From assembly GCF_019048265.1 (NCBI RefSeq), contig NZ_CP077311.1, positions 2,489,001 through 2,553,000 of the forward strand: a stretch of 64,000 bases of DNA, written 5' to 3'. Positions 21,285 through 31,390 of the stretch are shown here, piece after piece. Origin of the DNA: Aeromonas sp. FDAARGOS 1405 (GTDB lineage: Bacteria; Pseudomonadota; Gammaproteobacteria; Enterobacterales; Aeromonadaceae). Below the pieces are notes generated by a model, which saw nothing but the letters and a program-made list of their open reading frames with translations, ran no database searches and was not told the origin of the DNA. A program made the position numbers and the translations under genes. The first letter of the stretch is position 1, and each line of letters begins with the position of its first letter.

Positions 21285-22490
21285 ATGCCATGGAATACCC
21301 TCAGGCAATTTCCCCTGCTGGTCTGGATCGTCATTCTGGGCACCTTTATGGTGCGTACCAGTTTTTTCATGGTCTGGCCTTTCCTCTCCATCCTGCTGTA
21401 TCGGGAGTATGACCTCTCCGCTTCCGGCATCGGGATGTTGCTAGGTGGCGCGGCAGTGCTTTCCAATCTGATCGGCTTCGACGTGGGGTGGCTTTCCGAC
21501 AAGATTGGCCGCGGCGCCATTTTGCTGCTGGGCTGTACAGTGTCGTGTGGAGCCTACCTGCTGCTTGGTTTTGGCCACTCTCTTTGGCTGATCGCACTGG
21601 GGGTGTTTGGCTCAGGGCTTTCCTATGCCTTTATCGATACCCCGGGCAAGGCGCTGATGGGCGATCAGCTGCCCCAGAAAGCGCAGCGAGAGCTGGCTCA
21701 ACACCTGCGCTACTTCCTGCTCAATGTGGGGGCAGGGGTGGGGCCCTTGATTGGCGTGATGTTTGGGCTGGGGGCGCGGCAGGAGACCTTCTTGGTGACC
21801 GCGGTGAGCTACGGCTTGCTGGGGCTTGCATTTTTGTTCGGGTTTCGTCGTGCTTGCGCCAGTCAGCCTGCTGCCGGGCTCACGCTGGGGACCATGCTCA
21901 GGGTGTTGGCACAGGATCGGGCCTTTATGCTGTTTATCCTCGCTAACTTGCTGATGATGCTGGTCTATGCCCAGGTGGAGTCGCCGCTTATTCAATATTT
22001 GACCCGGGCCGGTGCACCTGAGGTCGAGACCCTGGTGGCGTTGCTGGTGGCGACCAATGCGGTCACCATCATCACCCTGCAGTTTCCGCTGTTACATGTG
22101 ACCCGGCGCTGGCGGGTGAGTCTGCGGTTACGGTTCTCCATTCTGTTGATGGCGGCGGCCCAGGTGCTGTTCGCCCTGTCGAACCCGGCATTGCATTGGC
22201 CCTGGTTGATGGCTGTGTTTTTGCTAAGTGTCGGGGAAGCGGTGCTCTTTCCGCTCTTTAACGTGCTGATCGACGAGATGGCGCCCCCTCACCTCAAGGG
22301 GAGTTACTTCGGTGCCAGTGCTCTTGCCGGACTTGGCTGGGCGCTTGCCCCCTTGGTGGGGGGCTGGCTGTTGCAAGTATGGGGAGGGCCAGCGCTGTTT
22401 GTCGTGATGGCGGGGATCTGTGTGCTGGTGTTCGCCCTGTACGGAGCGGGTAACCGGGAGGCCAGGAGTCTGACCTGCCCGGTGAAGTAA
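21285..22490 (+). CDS. MFS transporter, tandem copy 2
   Basis: 401 residues from the ATG at 21285 with an ACGGAG ribosome site. It is a paralogue of the preceding gene, with the same N-terminus, the same motif A position (VGWLSDKIGRG) and the same C-terminal LNVLIDEMAPPHLKGSYFG type sequence. The 236-base gap between the copies has no clear terminator, so read-through is possible. The divergence between the copies indicates an old duplication and perhaps different substrates. Confidence 0.85.
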   Translation: MPWNTLRQFPLLVWIVILGTFMVRTSFFMVWPFLSILLYREYDLSASGIGMLLGGAAVLSNLIGFDVGWLSDKIGRGAILLLGCTVSCGAYLLLGFGHSLWLIALGVFGSGLSYAFIDTPGKALMGDQLPQKAQRELAQHLRYFLLNVGAGVGPLIGVMFGLGARQETFLVTAVSYGLLGLAFLFGFRRACASQPAAGLTLGTMLRVLAQDRAFMLFILANLLMMLVYAQVESPLIQYLTRAGAPEVETLVALLVATNAVTIITLQFPLLHVTRRWRVSLRLRFSILLMAAAQVLFALSNPALHWPWLMAVFLLSVGEAVLFPLFNVLIDEMAPPHLKGSYFGASALAGLGWALAPLVGGWLLQVWGGPALFVVMAGICVLVFALYGAGNREARSLTCPVK

Positions 22491-22491
22491 C

Positions 22492-22845
22492 TCAGAAGGT
22501 CAGTACTTTGTCGGCAGCCAGGGTCCATTGAGCCAGCATCGCCAGGGTGCCGACCTCAATCCCTTCGATCAGTGGCAGGGCGGTGATGCCCCGGGCATCG
22601 GTGCAGGTTTTGCACAGGCGAATGGTGACGCCCTGAGCCAGCAGGATCTCCAGCATTTGGCGCAGGTTGTACCCTTCGGCCGGTGCCTGACCGGCCAGTG
22701 CCGCACTCACCGCATCTGACAACAGGAACAGCTTCAGGCTGGCGTCACCCTGTTCGCTCAGGGCGATAGCGAGACGCAGGGCATTGAACAGGGATTCGCT
22801 GCCATAGGGGGCGCCATTGGCGATCACCACAATCTGTTGATTCAT
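22492..22845 (-). CDS. ychN: YchN-type DsrE-fold protein
   Basis: 117 residues, the same length as E. coli YchN, with matching blocks IVVIANGAPYGSESLFNALR, AEGYNLRQMLEILLAQGV, LCKTCTDARGI and LAQWTLAADKVLTF. The DsrE/F fold is found in sulfur-relay proteins. YchN forms a hexamer, and the LCKTC cysteines are candidate sulfur carriers, but its function is not known. It converges tail to tail with MFS copy 2, one base apart. Confidence 0.9.
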   Translation of the reverse strand: MNQQIVVIANGAPYGSESLFNALRLAIALSEQGDASLKLFLLSDAVSAALAGQAPAEGYNLRQMLEILLAQGVTIRLCKTCTDARGITALPLIEGIEVGTLAMLAQWTLAADKVLTF

Positions 22846-23003
22846 AAGAGACTCCTGATTCTAAAAAGCGTCATTGTAGAACCAACCGGATGACGATAGC
22901 GTGATGTCGCACAACTTCTGTCGCACCTTTTCCCTGCTTGCTTGACCCGTTAGCGAAACACGGTTCTTATGGTCAGTTCGCAAACATGACCGGGTGAATC
23001 GAG

Positions 23004-23396
23004 ATGTGGAAAAGTGTAGGAATAGGGTTGCTGCTGTTGGCGGGTCATACCTATGGCAGTGAAGCTGTCGGCTGCAAGGCTCGTCTGCAGGCCGTCAACG
23101 ACCAACTGGTGTTTGCCAAAGCTCACAACAATGCCGGACAGATTGCCGGCCTGGAACAGGCTGCGCGCAATATCAAGGCCAACTGCACCGATGAGGAGCT
23201 GCTCAAGGAGCAGAAAGAGCGGGTTCACAAGCTGCGTGGCGAGGTGGACGAACGCCTGCTCGAGTTGCAGGAGGCGAGAGTGAGTGGCAAGCCGGAGAAA
23301 ATTGCCAAGCAACAGGCCAAGCTGGAGGAGTCCCAGACCAGGATGCTGGAGGCCCAGCGGGAGCTGGACAAGCTGAGTCGATTGATCGGCAAGTGA
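23004..23396 (+). CDS. yqjC: DUF1090 protein, YqjC-like, periplasmic
   Basis: 130 residues. A signal peptide (WKSVGIGLLLLAGHTYGS) is followed by a domain with two cysteines (GCKARL and KANCTDEEL) and a long charged C-terminal helix likely to form a coiled coil (about residues 75-128). This is the layout of E. coli YqjC (DUF1090), whose function is unknown. A strong terminator follows. Confidence 0.85.
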   Translation: MWKSVGIGLLLLAGHTYGSEAVGCKARLQAVNDQLVFAKAHNNAGQIAGLEQAARNIKANCTDEELLKEQKERVHKLRGEVDERLLELQEARVSGKPEKIAKQQAKLEESQTRMLEAQRELDKLSRLIGK

Positions 23397-23418
23397 TGGC
23401 CAGTTGCTGAACACAGGA

Positions 23419-23450
23419 TCAAAAAAGGCCGATTGCTCGGCCTTTTTTCG
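23419..23450 (+). terminator. Rho-independent terminator after yqjC
   Basis: Stem aaaaaaggccga/tcggcctttttt with a TTGC loop. It has A and T runs on both sides and probably also serves the minus-strand trhP-ferredoxin unit. Confidence 0.92.
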
Positions 23451-23453
23451 TTT

Positions 23454-23560
23454 TACTGTCGGTGCATCCGCACAAACGTCCCCATCAACTGATCTTCGGT
23501 TTCCACATGAGCAGGATTCCGGATGATGCAGTCTGCGAGTTGCAGACGCTGATGCCTGAG
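23454..23560 (-). pseudogene. Duplicated 3' end of the YfhL-type ferredoxin gene
   Basis: These 107 bases are an imperfect direct repeat of 23561-23667, the last 35 or so codons of the adjacent ferredoxin gene. On the minus strand the copy reads ISVC, then a frameshift, then [26 protein letters not shown] and a stop, against [26 protein letters not shown] in the intact gene. The most similar 80 bases are 23454-23533. It has no start codon and cannot make a ferredoxin. It looks like a tandem duplication that has begun to decay. Confidence 0.8.
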
Positions 23561-25172
<1,612 letters not shown>

Positions 25173-25400
25173 GGCTGACTCTTTATGTCTGATTGCAAAT
25201 CAGGACGACGCCACCTGATGGCATCGTATGGCTTGAGCTGCGGGGGGAGTAGATACTCGGACCGCTACCCGATAACGGCATATCCGGGCTGTACGTTTAT
25301 AAACAATATGCGCCGGATAAACGGGGTGCGAGATTGTACTCGTCCTCACCGTATCATGCAATTTGGCAGGGGCTGGAGTCGACGTGATCAATGGGGCCTT

Positions 25401-26147
25401 TCAGGCCCAGCGTGAGAGGGGGGAGGGCATGGCATGGGCATAGCCCTGCTGATAGTCACAGCCGAGCTGGTTGGCGATCTCGATGTGTTGCTGGGTTTCA
25501 ACCCCTTCGCACACCACCTTCATACCGAGCCGCTGCAAGTACTCTACTAGGCCGGTTAGCATCCGTAGGGCATGGCTATTCTTGGTGGCTTGCAGCAACA
25601 GGGAGCGGTCCAGCTTGATGATCTCGTAAGGCATCGCCAGCATGCGCTGGAAGTTGCACTCCAGGGCGCCAAAGTCATCGCAAGCGATATGGGCACCGTG
25701 GCCACGCAGCACCTCGATCAGGGCCAACGCCTTGCGCTGTAGCGGGGCGTACTCCACTACTTCGAACCATATGTCGATCCCCACCTTGCGTGCCTGCATC
25801 AGCACCAGTAATAACAGGTTCTTATAGGTGGGGCTGTTCAGTGCCGGGTTGAGATTGATGGAGAGGAAACAGGGACCGTTTTTCGCCAGAGCCGGTAGAT
25901 CACGCATAATGGCTCTGAGCATGACGATGTCCAGATGTAGAGACTGCTCCTCACTGAGGGACGCAAAGTCGATGCCATGATAGTTCTGCCGGGCAGGCTC
26001 CCAGCGTCTGGCCAGTACCTCGTAACCCTTGACCTGATGATCCTGGCCAATGATTGGCTGATAAAAGGGCATGGCAAGATCGGCTACTGCGATGCTTGCC
26101 ATGTCACTTATTGGGTACTCTTCTCGAAATGCAAACACGGCACTCAC
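25401..26147 (-). CDS. EAL-domain protein, probable cyclic-di-GMP phosphodiesterase
   Basis: 248 residues, a stand-alone EAL domain without sensor or GGDEF domain. The signature is EVL instead of EAL (E43). Other metal- and substrate-binding positions look intact: N98 in LSINLNP, E129/E132 in WFEVVE, D157-D158 in CDDFG, K178 in IKLD, E214 and E217 in CEGVE and Q233 in DYQQG. The loop after DDFG (ALECN) departs from the usual TGYSS, so activity is uncertain; it might act as a regulator instead. The start is either GTG 26147 or ATG 26102, both with weak ribosome sites. It lies just before the divergent fimbrial operon, where cyclic-di-GMP control would make sense. Confidence 0.85.
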   Translation of the reverse strand: MSAVFAFREEYPISDMASIAVADLAMPFYQPIIGQDHQVKGYEVLARRWEPARQNYHGIDFASLSEEQSLHLDIVMLRAIMRDLPALAKNGPCFLSINLNPALNSPTYKNLLLLVLMQARKVGIDIWFEVVEYAPLQRKALALIEVLRGHGAHIACDDFGALECNFQRMLAMPYEIIKLDRSLLLQATKNSHALRMLTGLVEYLQRLGMKVVCEGVETQQHIEIANQLGCDYQQGYAHAMPSPLSRWA

Positions 26148-26243
26148 CTGTTGACTGATAAGGGGTGCGGATAATACAGCAGAGATGCGTGAGAAAGCCT
26201 GTAGGAATTGTCTGATATGTCGGCGGTGTTTTTTGAAGTCAAT

Positions 26244-26259
26244 ATCAGAATATTCTGAT
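26244..26259. promoter_or_regulatory. Perfect 16-bp palindrome upstream of the fimbrial operon
   Basis: ATCAGAAT/ATTCTGAT lies in the AT-rich 239-bp region between the divergent EAL gene and the fimbrial chaperone. The position suits an operator, perhaps for the LuxR-type response regulator encoded at the other end of the operon. No experiment or second perfect copy supports this. Confidence 0.45.
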
Positions 26260-26386
26260 TAACAGTGGTTCATGTGACTCGTAAAGTAGTGTCATCGATA
26301 TCCTTTCGGGTGGTTTGCAAAAATATATAAATTTCCACAACGTAGGGAAAATAAAAATCTCGCAGCAGTTTTTTGGATAAAAATTT

Positions 26387-27109
26387 ATGAGGAAGTTCAT
26401 TTCAATTCTTTTCTGCTTAATATGTGGAAATGTTTTTGCATCAGCTGAAATAAGTATTGGCACGCTCTATGACTACATGTCAGGACAACAGAGCACCTAT
26501 TTGAAACGGGTTCGTAATCAGGGTGATGCAACAGCCTTTGTAAAGGTGGCCATCCATGAAATCACCTATGACAGTGATGGTATGCCACAGGAGTCGCCGG
26601 AGCTGACAGAAGGTAATCGAGCACTGGTTGCAAGTCCTTCCAGGCTCATTATTCCGGCAAGTGGTGTGCAGGCAACCCGTTTTCTGTTTATGGGAGATCG
26701 CGATAAAGAGCGCTACTTCAGGGTTCGGTTTATTCCTGTGTTGCCCAGAGCAGAAGACAGCTTTGATATTGATGCCGGTGCTATTCAGAAAGAACAACAA
26801 CAGGTCTCCGCTGGTGTAAATATATTGACCGGATTCGGCTCAATCCTGTTCGTGATGCCAAGAAAAAGTCACTTTGATACCCAAATTATTGAAGATGAGA
26901 AGATGACCACCATCATCAATAAAGGCAACACAACACTCATACTGGATTTTTTTGAAGAATGTAATGAACGGAAAACAAATTGTTCCAGCCCAACCAAGAT
27001 TCATCTGCTGCCAAATATGAAAAAGCAGTTGATGAAGAAGAGCGATCGCCTCTATCGATTTGTGCTGATAGAGGGCGACAAGAGTAGAAACATGGTGATT
27101 GGTCACTGA
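26387..27109 (+). CDS. Fimbrial periplasmic chaperone, CS1/alpha type
   Basis: 240 residues with a signal peptide (MRKFISILFCLICGNVFASA). The mature protein has the features of the CfaA/CblB class: YDYMSGQQSTYLKRVRNQGDATAFVKVAI in the first immunoglobulin-like domain and PSRLIIPASGVQATRFLFMG with the basic cleft strand. It would fold pilin subunits by donor-strand complementation and deliver them to the usher. It is the first gene of a four-gene operon and A+T-richer than the pilin and usher genes. The start has a GGATA-like site at a long spacing. Confidence 0.85.
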   Translation: MRKFISILFCLICGNVFASAEISIGTLYDYMSGQQSTYLKRVRNQGDATAFVKVAIHEITYDSDGMPQESPELTEGNRALVASPSRLIIPASGVQATRFLFMGDRDKERYFRVRFIPVLPRAEDSFDIDAGAIQKEQQQVSAGVNILTGFGSILFVMPRKSHFDTQIIEDEKMTTIINKGNTTLILDFFEECNERKTNCSSPTKIHLLPNMKKQLMKKSDRLYRFVLIEGDKSRNMVIGH

Positions 27110-27139
27110 TGTTTCTTATATCCGAGAGAGGAGAGAGTA

Positions 27140-27631
27140 ATGAAAGTATGGATAGCTGCGCCCCTGGCCATGCTGGTGTCGGCCAATCTGATGGCTGCCG
27201 AACGTGTCGAGCATCAGGTCACCGTGACCGCCCAGATCCCGACCGAAGCTTTCTATGTGCAGCCGACCGGCGGGGACAACTGGATGAGCACCCCGCAGAA
27301 GCTGGCCTACAACCCTTATACCAAGAAGCTGGACAAGCTGAGCAAACAGCTGGATGCCAAGAGCACGATCGGCGCCATCACTGGCTACCTGACCAACCCG
27401 GCCGTGATGGCCAGCGGCAACGACAACATTCCCCTGACCGTTAAGGTGGGTGGTGTCGCCCTGTCGACCACCTCCGTTGAAGTAATGAAGGCTGATGATG
27501 CCAAGACCGGCAAGTTGTTGGGGCTGGAAGTGATCCCGGTGGATGCCCCGGTCACTGGCTACAAGCCAGGCAACTACCAGGGGGTAGTGAACATGATATT
27601 TGAATCGGAAGCCCCTAAAGGCGGCGCATAA
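27140..27631 (+). CDS. Major fimbrial subunit, CS1/CFA-I type pilin
   Basis: 163 residues with a signal peptide ending about MAAERVEHQ (cleavage near residue 20). The Val/Thr-rich N-terminal strand HQVTVTAQIPTEAFYVQP serves as donor strand in this class. A CblA/CfaB-like body follows (LAYNPYTKKL, GNDNIPLTVKVGG) and the C-terminal strand YQGVVNMIFES. There are no cysteines, as in CS1 pilins and unlike type 1 pilins. It has a strong ribosome site (gagaggagag) and is followed by a terminator-like hairpin that would make pilin transcripts the most abundant. Confidence 0.87.
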   Translation: MKVWIAAPLAMLVSANLMAAERVEHQVTVTAQIPTEAFYVQPTGGDNWMSTPQKLAYNPYTKKLDKLSKQLDAKSTIGAITGYLTNPAVMASGNDNIPLTVKVGGVALSTTSVEVMKADDAKTGKLLGLEVIPVDAPVTGYKPGNYQGVVNMIFESEAPKGGA

Positions 27632-27641
27632 GCCGATTGAT

Positions 27642-27671
27642 GGAGGCTCCCTGTATCGGGGGAGCCTTTTT
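27642..27671 (+). terminator. Internal hairpin/T-run between pilin and usher
   Basis: Stem aggctccc/gggagcct with five T after it, 12 bases beyond the pilin stop and inside the operon. Partial termination here would give high pilin and low usher expression, as seen in many fimbrial operons. Confidence 0.75.
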
Positions 27672-27699
27672 GTCTGTGCTTAGAAGAGCGAGATAGGTC

Positions 27700-30141
27700 G
27701 TGTCGTATTTCTCTTTCCTGTTGATCCTGGTTGCATTGTGTGTACCGGCCTGGGCTACGGGGGGGCATGTTGCACAACCCCTTGACCTGCTACAACAAGC
27801 AGAAGATTTGCCTGATGGTTTTGCCGACTACTTCTTCGGCGTCCCGCTGACGGTGCGCATCCTGGTGGATGGGCAACTGTTGGGGGAAGGCGAGATAGTG
27901 CTGGGCAAAGACACCAGTGTACAACTACTGGCTCTGACCGACGGCCACGAGAGCGAGTTGGAAGAACGGGACCGCCAGCGCTGGAGCAAGGTGTTGACGG
28001 CATCCCATCGACTGGGCCCATGTCAGAATCAGTGTACCGACGAAGTGCTGGCGCTGGAGTACAGCCTGGAGAACTCCCAGTTGTCGGTGCTGACGGCCGG
28101 TGCCGAGAAGGGGCAGCCGCTGACCCGTTATCACAACCTGCCCAGCGGGGGCAGCTATGGCGCCCTGTTGCGCCACCAGTTGAACCTGATCCAGGGGGAA
28201 GGGGAGCAGCGCAGTGGCCGTTACAACCTGATGGCACAGGGCAGCATAGGACAGTGGACTCCGCTGCTGGAGGGAGAAGTGAGCCAGTCTGGCAGCGGGC
28301 AGGCGGCTCAGCATCATGTGCAGCAACTTTATGCCGAACACGAAGGTACAGGACATTTCTATCGGCTGGGCTACTTCTCGCCCTATGCCCAGGGGCTGGT
28401 GCGTCAGCCCACCCTGTTTGGCGGCGGAACTCCGACCGTGCTTGGGGTCATGCTGGGTGACTCCGACACCCTGTTGATAGAGCAGGGCCAAGTCAGTACC
28501 ACACCTGTCTATGTCACCCCGAGCCGACCCGGCATGGTCGAGATCTATCGAGATGGGCAGCTCATCAACTCGCAGCAGGTGCTCTCCGGCTTGCAGGCGC
28601 TGGATACCAAAGTGCTGCCCACCGGCATCTACGAGGTGGAGCTGCATGTGCTGGAAGATGGCCAAGTCACCGAGCGGCGCAGAGAGATGATCTACAAGCC
28701 GATGAACTGGCAAAACCCGGATGAAAGCTGGCGCTTCAACCTGTTTGTGGGCCAGCAGACCCGCTTGTTCAGCAACTGGGAGGAGGACACGGCCCGGCCT
28801 CTGAGCAGCGGTGTCATGCTCAACCATCTGCTCACCCCTTCGGTGGTAGTCGGGGCCTCCAGCCAGTATATCGACCAGCGCTGGCAGCATGGTCTCTCTG
28901 CCGACTGGAGCCTGGATAAACAGTGGCGGTTGTTTGGCAACCTGATGGCGACACAGGCGCTGGGCAGCGGCTTCGATCTGCAGGCTTTGTACCATTATGG
29001 CGAAGGTAGCCTGGTGCTGAGCCACCAGCAGCAGCGCCAGCATGGGAAAGTCGGAGAGGAGAGCCGTGACCTCAAGCAGAGCAACCTGTCGTTGCAGCAG
29101 CGGCTCGATGAGTGCCACTCCGCCAACTTTTATCTGGCACACCAGGTGGGGCGGGGGCTGGGGGCCGATCTGGGCTGGCGTTACAACGGAGAGTTGCTTG
29201 GTCATACGGTGAGTTGGAACCTGACGGTGTTTGACCGGCCAGGTAGCATCAGTACCGATCATGCGAGGGACAGGGGCGGCATGCTCTCCCTGAGCATGAA
29301 TCTGGGAGGAGAGCATAGCCTACTGGCCATCGGTATCGGCAGTCGAACCTCTCGTTCCGGTGGGCAGGAGCGCAACGCCTCCCTCGGGTACCAGCAACAG
29401 TTGGAGTGGGGCGCACTGCAGAGCGTGGGGGCCAACTTGACTACCGACAGTTACGGCGTCGGCACGGCAGGCTACGCCAAGTTTCAGGGGGCGTTGGTCA
29501 GTGGTGATGCCCACCTGCAATCATCCTCCTATAACCGGGCGCTGAGCGGGGGGCTCAACCTCGACAGTACCCTGGCGTTTGGCGATGAGGGCAGCTTGAC
29601 CATGACAGGTCAATCGCAAGGGTTCGAGGCGGGCATGATAGTGGACCTGGAGTCCGATATGCCCGAGCTGACTCTGCGCGCCGATGACGATCAGGGTAGC
29701 AATATCAAGTTGCGGCCCGGTCGCAATCTGATACCCGTAGCCGCCTATCGCAGCGGTGCCGTGCAGCTGGATCTGGCAGAGCACGATGCGCCCTCGGTGA
29801 GCATTCGCCCCAACGTGCTGCCCTATCATCTCAACAAGGGGGGGGTGGCCTATCACAAAGTCAGGGTCATGCAGACAGTAACCGTCATCGGTCGATTGTT
29901 GGATGAGAAGGGCGATCCCTTGAGAGGCGCCATGGTGGTCAACCACGCGGGCCGCACAGTCAGCGAGGCAGATGGCTTCTTTGCGGTGGAGATGAGTGAG
30001 CGCAATCCCAGCTTGCAGGTGGAATATCAGGGAGCACAGCAGTGCGATCTGGCGCTGGACACGGCCCGAGCCGAACGCCAACAGGCTGTGTTGTTACTGG
30101 GTGATCTAGTTTGCAGTACCCAGGCCTGGGCCAGTCAATAA
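27700..30141 (+). CDS. Outer-membrane fimbrial usher, CS1/alpha type
   Basis: 813 residues, starting at GTG, with signal peptide MSYFSFLLILVALCVPAWA. The DLPDGFADYFFGVPLTVRI opening and the GYFSPYAQGLVRQPTLFGGG and VYVTPSRPGMVEIYRDGQL blocks mark the CfaC/CooC/TcfC class of ushers, which assemble pilins through a 24-strand barrel. The C-terminal region (VTVIGRLLDEKGDPLRGAMVVNHAGRTVSEADGFF) is a carboxypeptidase-regulatory-like domain. The ATG-type start of the adhesin frame abuts the stop. Base use is richer in G+C than that of the flanking chaperone and adhesin genes. Confidence 0.9.
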   Translation: MSYFSFLLILVALCVPAWATGGHVAQPLDLLQQAEDLPDGFADYFFGVPLTVRILVDGQLLGEGEIVLGKDTSVQLLALTDGHESELEERDRQRWSKVLTASHRLGPCQNQCTDEVLALEYSLENSQLSVLTAGAEKGQPLTRYHNLPSGGSYGALLRHQLNLIQGEGEQRSGRYNLMAQGSIGQWTPLLEGEVSQSGSGQAAQHHVQQLYAEHEGTGHFYRLGYFSPYAQGLVRQPTLFGGGTPTVLGVMLGDSDTLLIEQGQVSTTPVYVTPSRPGMVEIYRDGQLINSQQVLSGLQALDTKVLPTGIYEVELHVLEDGQVTERRREMIYKPMNWQNPDESWRFNLFVGQQTRLFSNWEEDTARPLSSGVMLNHLLTPSVVVGASSQYIDQRWQHGLSADWSLDKQWRLFGNLMATQALGSGFDLQALYHYGEGSLVLSHQQQRQHGKVGEESRDLKQSNLSLQQRLDECHSANFYLAHQVGRGLGADLGWRYNGELLGHTVSWNLTVFDRPGSISTDHARDRGGMLSLSMNLGGEHSLLAIGIGSRTSRSGGQERNASLGYQQQLEWGALQSVGANLTTDSYGVGTAGYAKFQGALVSGDAHLQSSSYNRALSGGLNLDSTLAFGDEGSLTMTGQSQGFEAGMIVDLESDMPELTLRADDDQGSNIKLRPGRNLIPVAAYRSGAVQLDLAEHDAPSVSIRPNVLPYHLNKGGVAYHKVRVMQTVTVIGRLLDEKGDPLRGAMVVNHAGRTVSEADGFFAVEMSERNPSLQVEYQGAQQCDLALDTARAERQQAVLLLGDLVCSTQAWASQ

Positions 30142-30162
30142 ATGCTTGAGCAGGAAGAGATA

Positions 30163-31362
30163 ATGAGAGCTGGTGCGATGTACGGATATTGGTGGTTAAT
30201 AGCAGGCTTGCTCTTTGGATTTCCATGTCAGGCTGCAGTCGTTAAAGTGACCGCTGAATATAAGCCTGCAGTCTATGATGCTGATAATGGAACCTTTGTT
30301 AGCACTACAAAATGTGTGAAAACCAGTGAGGGAATGTGGCTTTCATCCTGTAGTGGCGGTGTAATGTCACTTGATAGCTTATTATTTTCATTAAAAACTA
30401 AAGTAAAGCGAAATGTGATAAAGGATTTTTCAAATACAAGGGATTCCTTTGTTTCTCTAAGTTCGTTGGGAAACAAAACCATGATTATTACATCTGATAA
30501 AGGGCAACAGTTCTCGGTTTTATTTAAGCCTGATAAGTTAGGAGTACATTTTGATTCTGTTGTCAATCAAAATGATGGCTGGAAAATATACAATACATCC
30601 TTTACAAATCCTCGAGGTGGATGTCGCTATCTTGAGCGGCAGGTTGCAGGATATATTAATCTAACCTCTTGGATCGTATTATGGGGAGATGTTGGGGGGA
30701 AATCTTGTTATACAGGACTATCTGTGGATGGCACGTCTAATATACAAGCGATGTTTTTCGGTTTTAAAATAACACCACCCTCCCCACTGAAAATGCCAAA
30801 TGGAATTTATACCGGTTCGATAATTCTCTCTGTAGGCCAAAATAAAGATATCGATCTTGGTAATGGGGTATATGAAGATAATCAACTGATAATAGAATTG
30901 ACATTAAAAGTTCAACATCAAATAAAGGTAGAGTTTCCTCCTGGTGGTGACAAAGTCGTGTTGCAACCTCCTGGTGGATGGCATGACTGGATTTATCGTG
31001 GGAAATCACATATTCCTCCCTATTTGATAGCGGAGTTACCATATCGACTATGGAGTAGTTCAGATTTTAATGTCTGGCTGAACTGCCAGTATGCCATTGG
31101 TGAAGTCTGTATGCTGAATAATGAAAGGCTCGGGATGCAAGTCAAACTTGATGTGATTTATGTAAATAAATCAAAAGAAGAGTTTCCTTTGACGCATGGC
31201 GTTAAGAAGCTATTCACAGCAGGTATAAAAGACCCATATTACATAAATGAAGAACGCAGCATCATCTTTAAAGTGCAAAAGCCAGTTCTGGCCTTGATGA
31301 TGGAATATCCGGGCAGCACTTATAAAGGTAATGTAACCCTTATTTATGATGCCGCGATTTAA
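30163..31362 (+). CDS. Minor fimbrial subunit / tip adhesin, CfaE/CooD type
   Basis: 399 residues from the ATG at 30163 with ribosome site AGGAAGAG; the ATG at 30142 abuts the usher stop and lacks one. A signal peptide (WWLIAGLLFGFPCQAA) precedes an N-terminal putative binding domain and a C-terminal pilin-like domain whose final strand YKGNVTLIYDA is typical of this class. Several cysteines (CVKT, LSSCSGG, GGCRYL, KSCYTG, NCQY, EVCML) are likely disulfide partners. It is strongly A+T-rich relative to neighbours, suggesting a separate origin. The receptor cannot be predicted. Confidence 0.82.
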   Translation: MRAGAMYGYWWLIAGLLFGFPCQAAVVKVTAEYKPAVYDADNGTFVSTTKCVKTSEGMWLSSCSGGVMSLDSLLFSLKTKVKRNVIKDFSNTRDSFVSLSSLGNKTMIITSDKGQQFSVLFKPDKLGVHFDSVVNQNDGWKIYNTSFTNPRGGCRYLERQVAGYINLTSWIVLWGDVGGKSCYTGLSVDGTSNIQAMFFGFKITPPSPLKMPNGIYTGSIILSVGQNKDIDLGNGVYEDNQLIIELTLKVQHQIKVEFPPGGDKVVLQPPGGWHDWIYRGKSHIPPYLIAELPYRLWSSSDFNVWLNCQYAIGEVCMLNNERLGMQVKLDVIYVNKSKEEFPLTHGVKKLFTAGIKDPYYINEERSIIFKVQKPVLALMMEYPGSTYKGNVTLIYDAAI

Positions 31363-31390
31363 GGCTCGGGTGATTCACCAAGGTCAAGGT

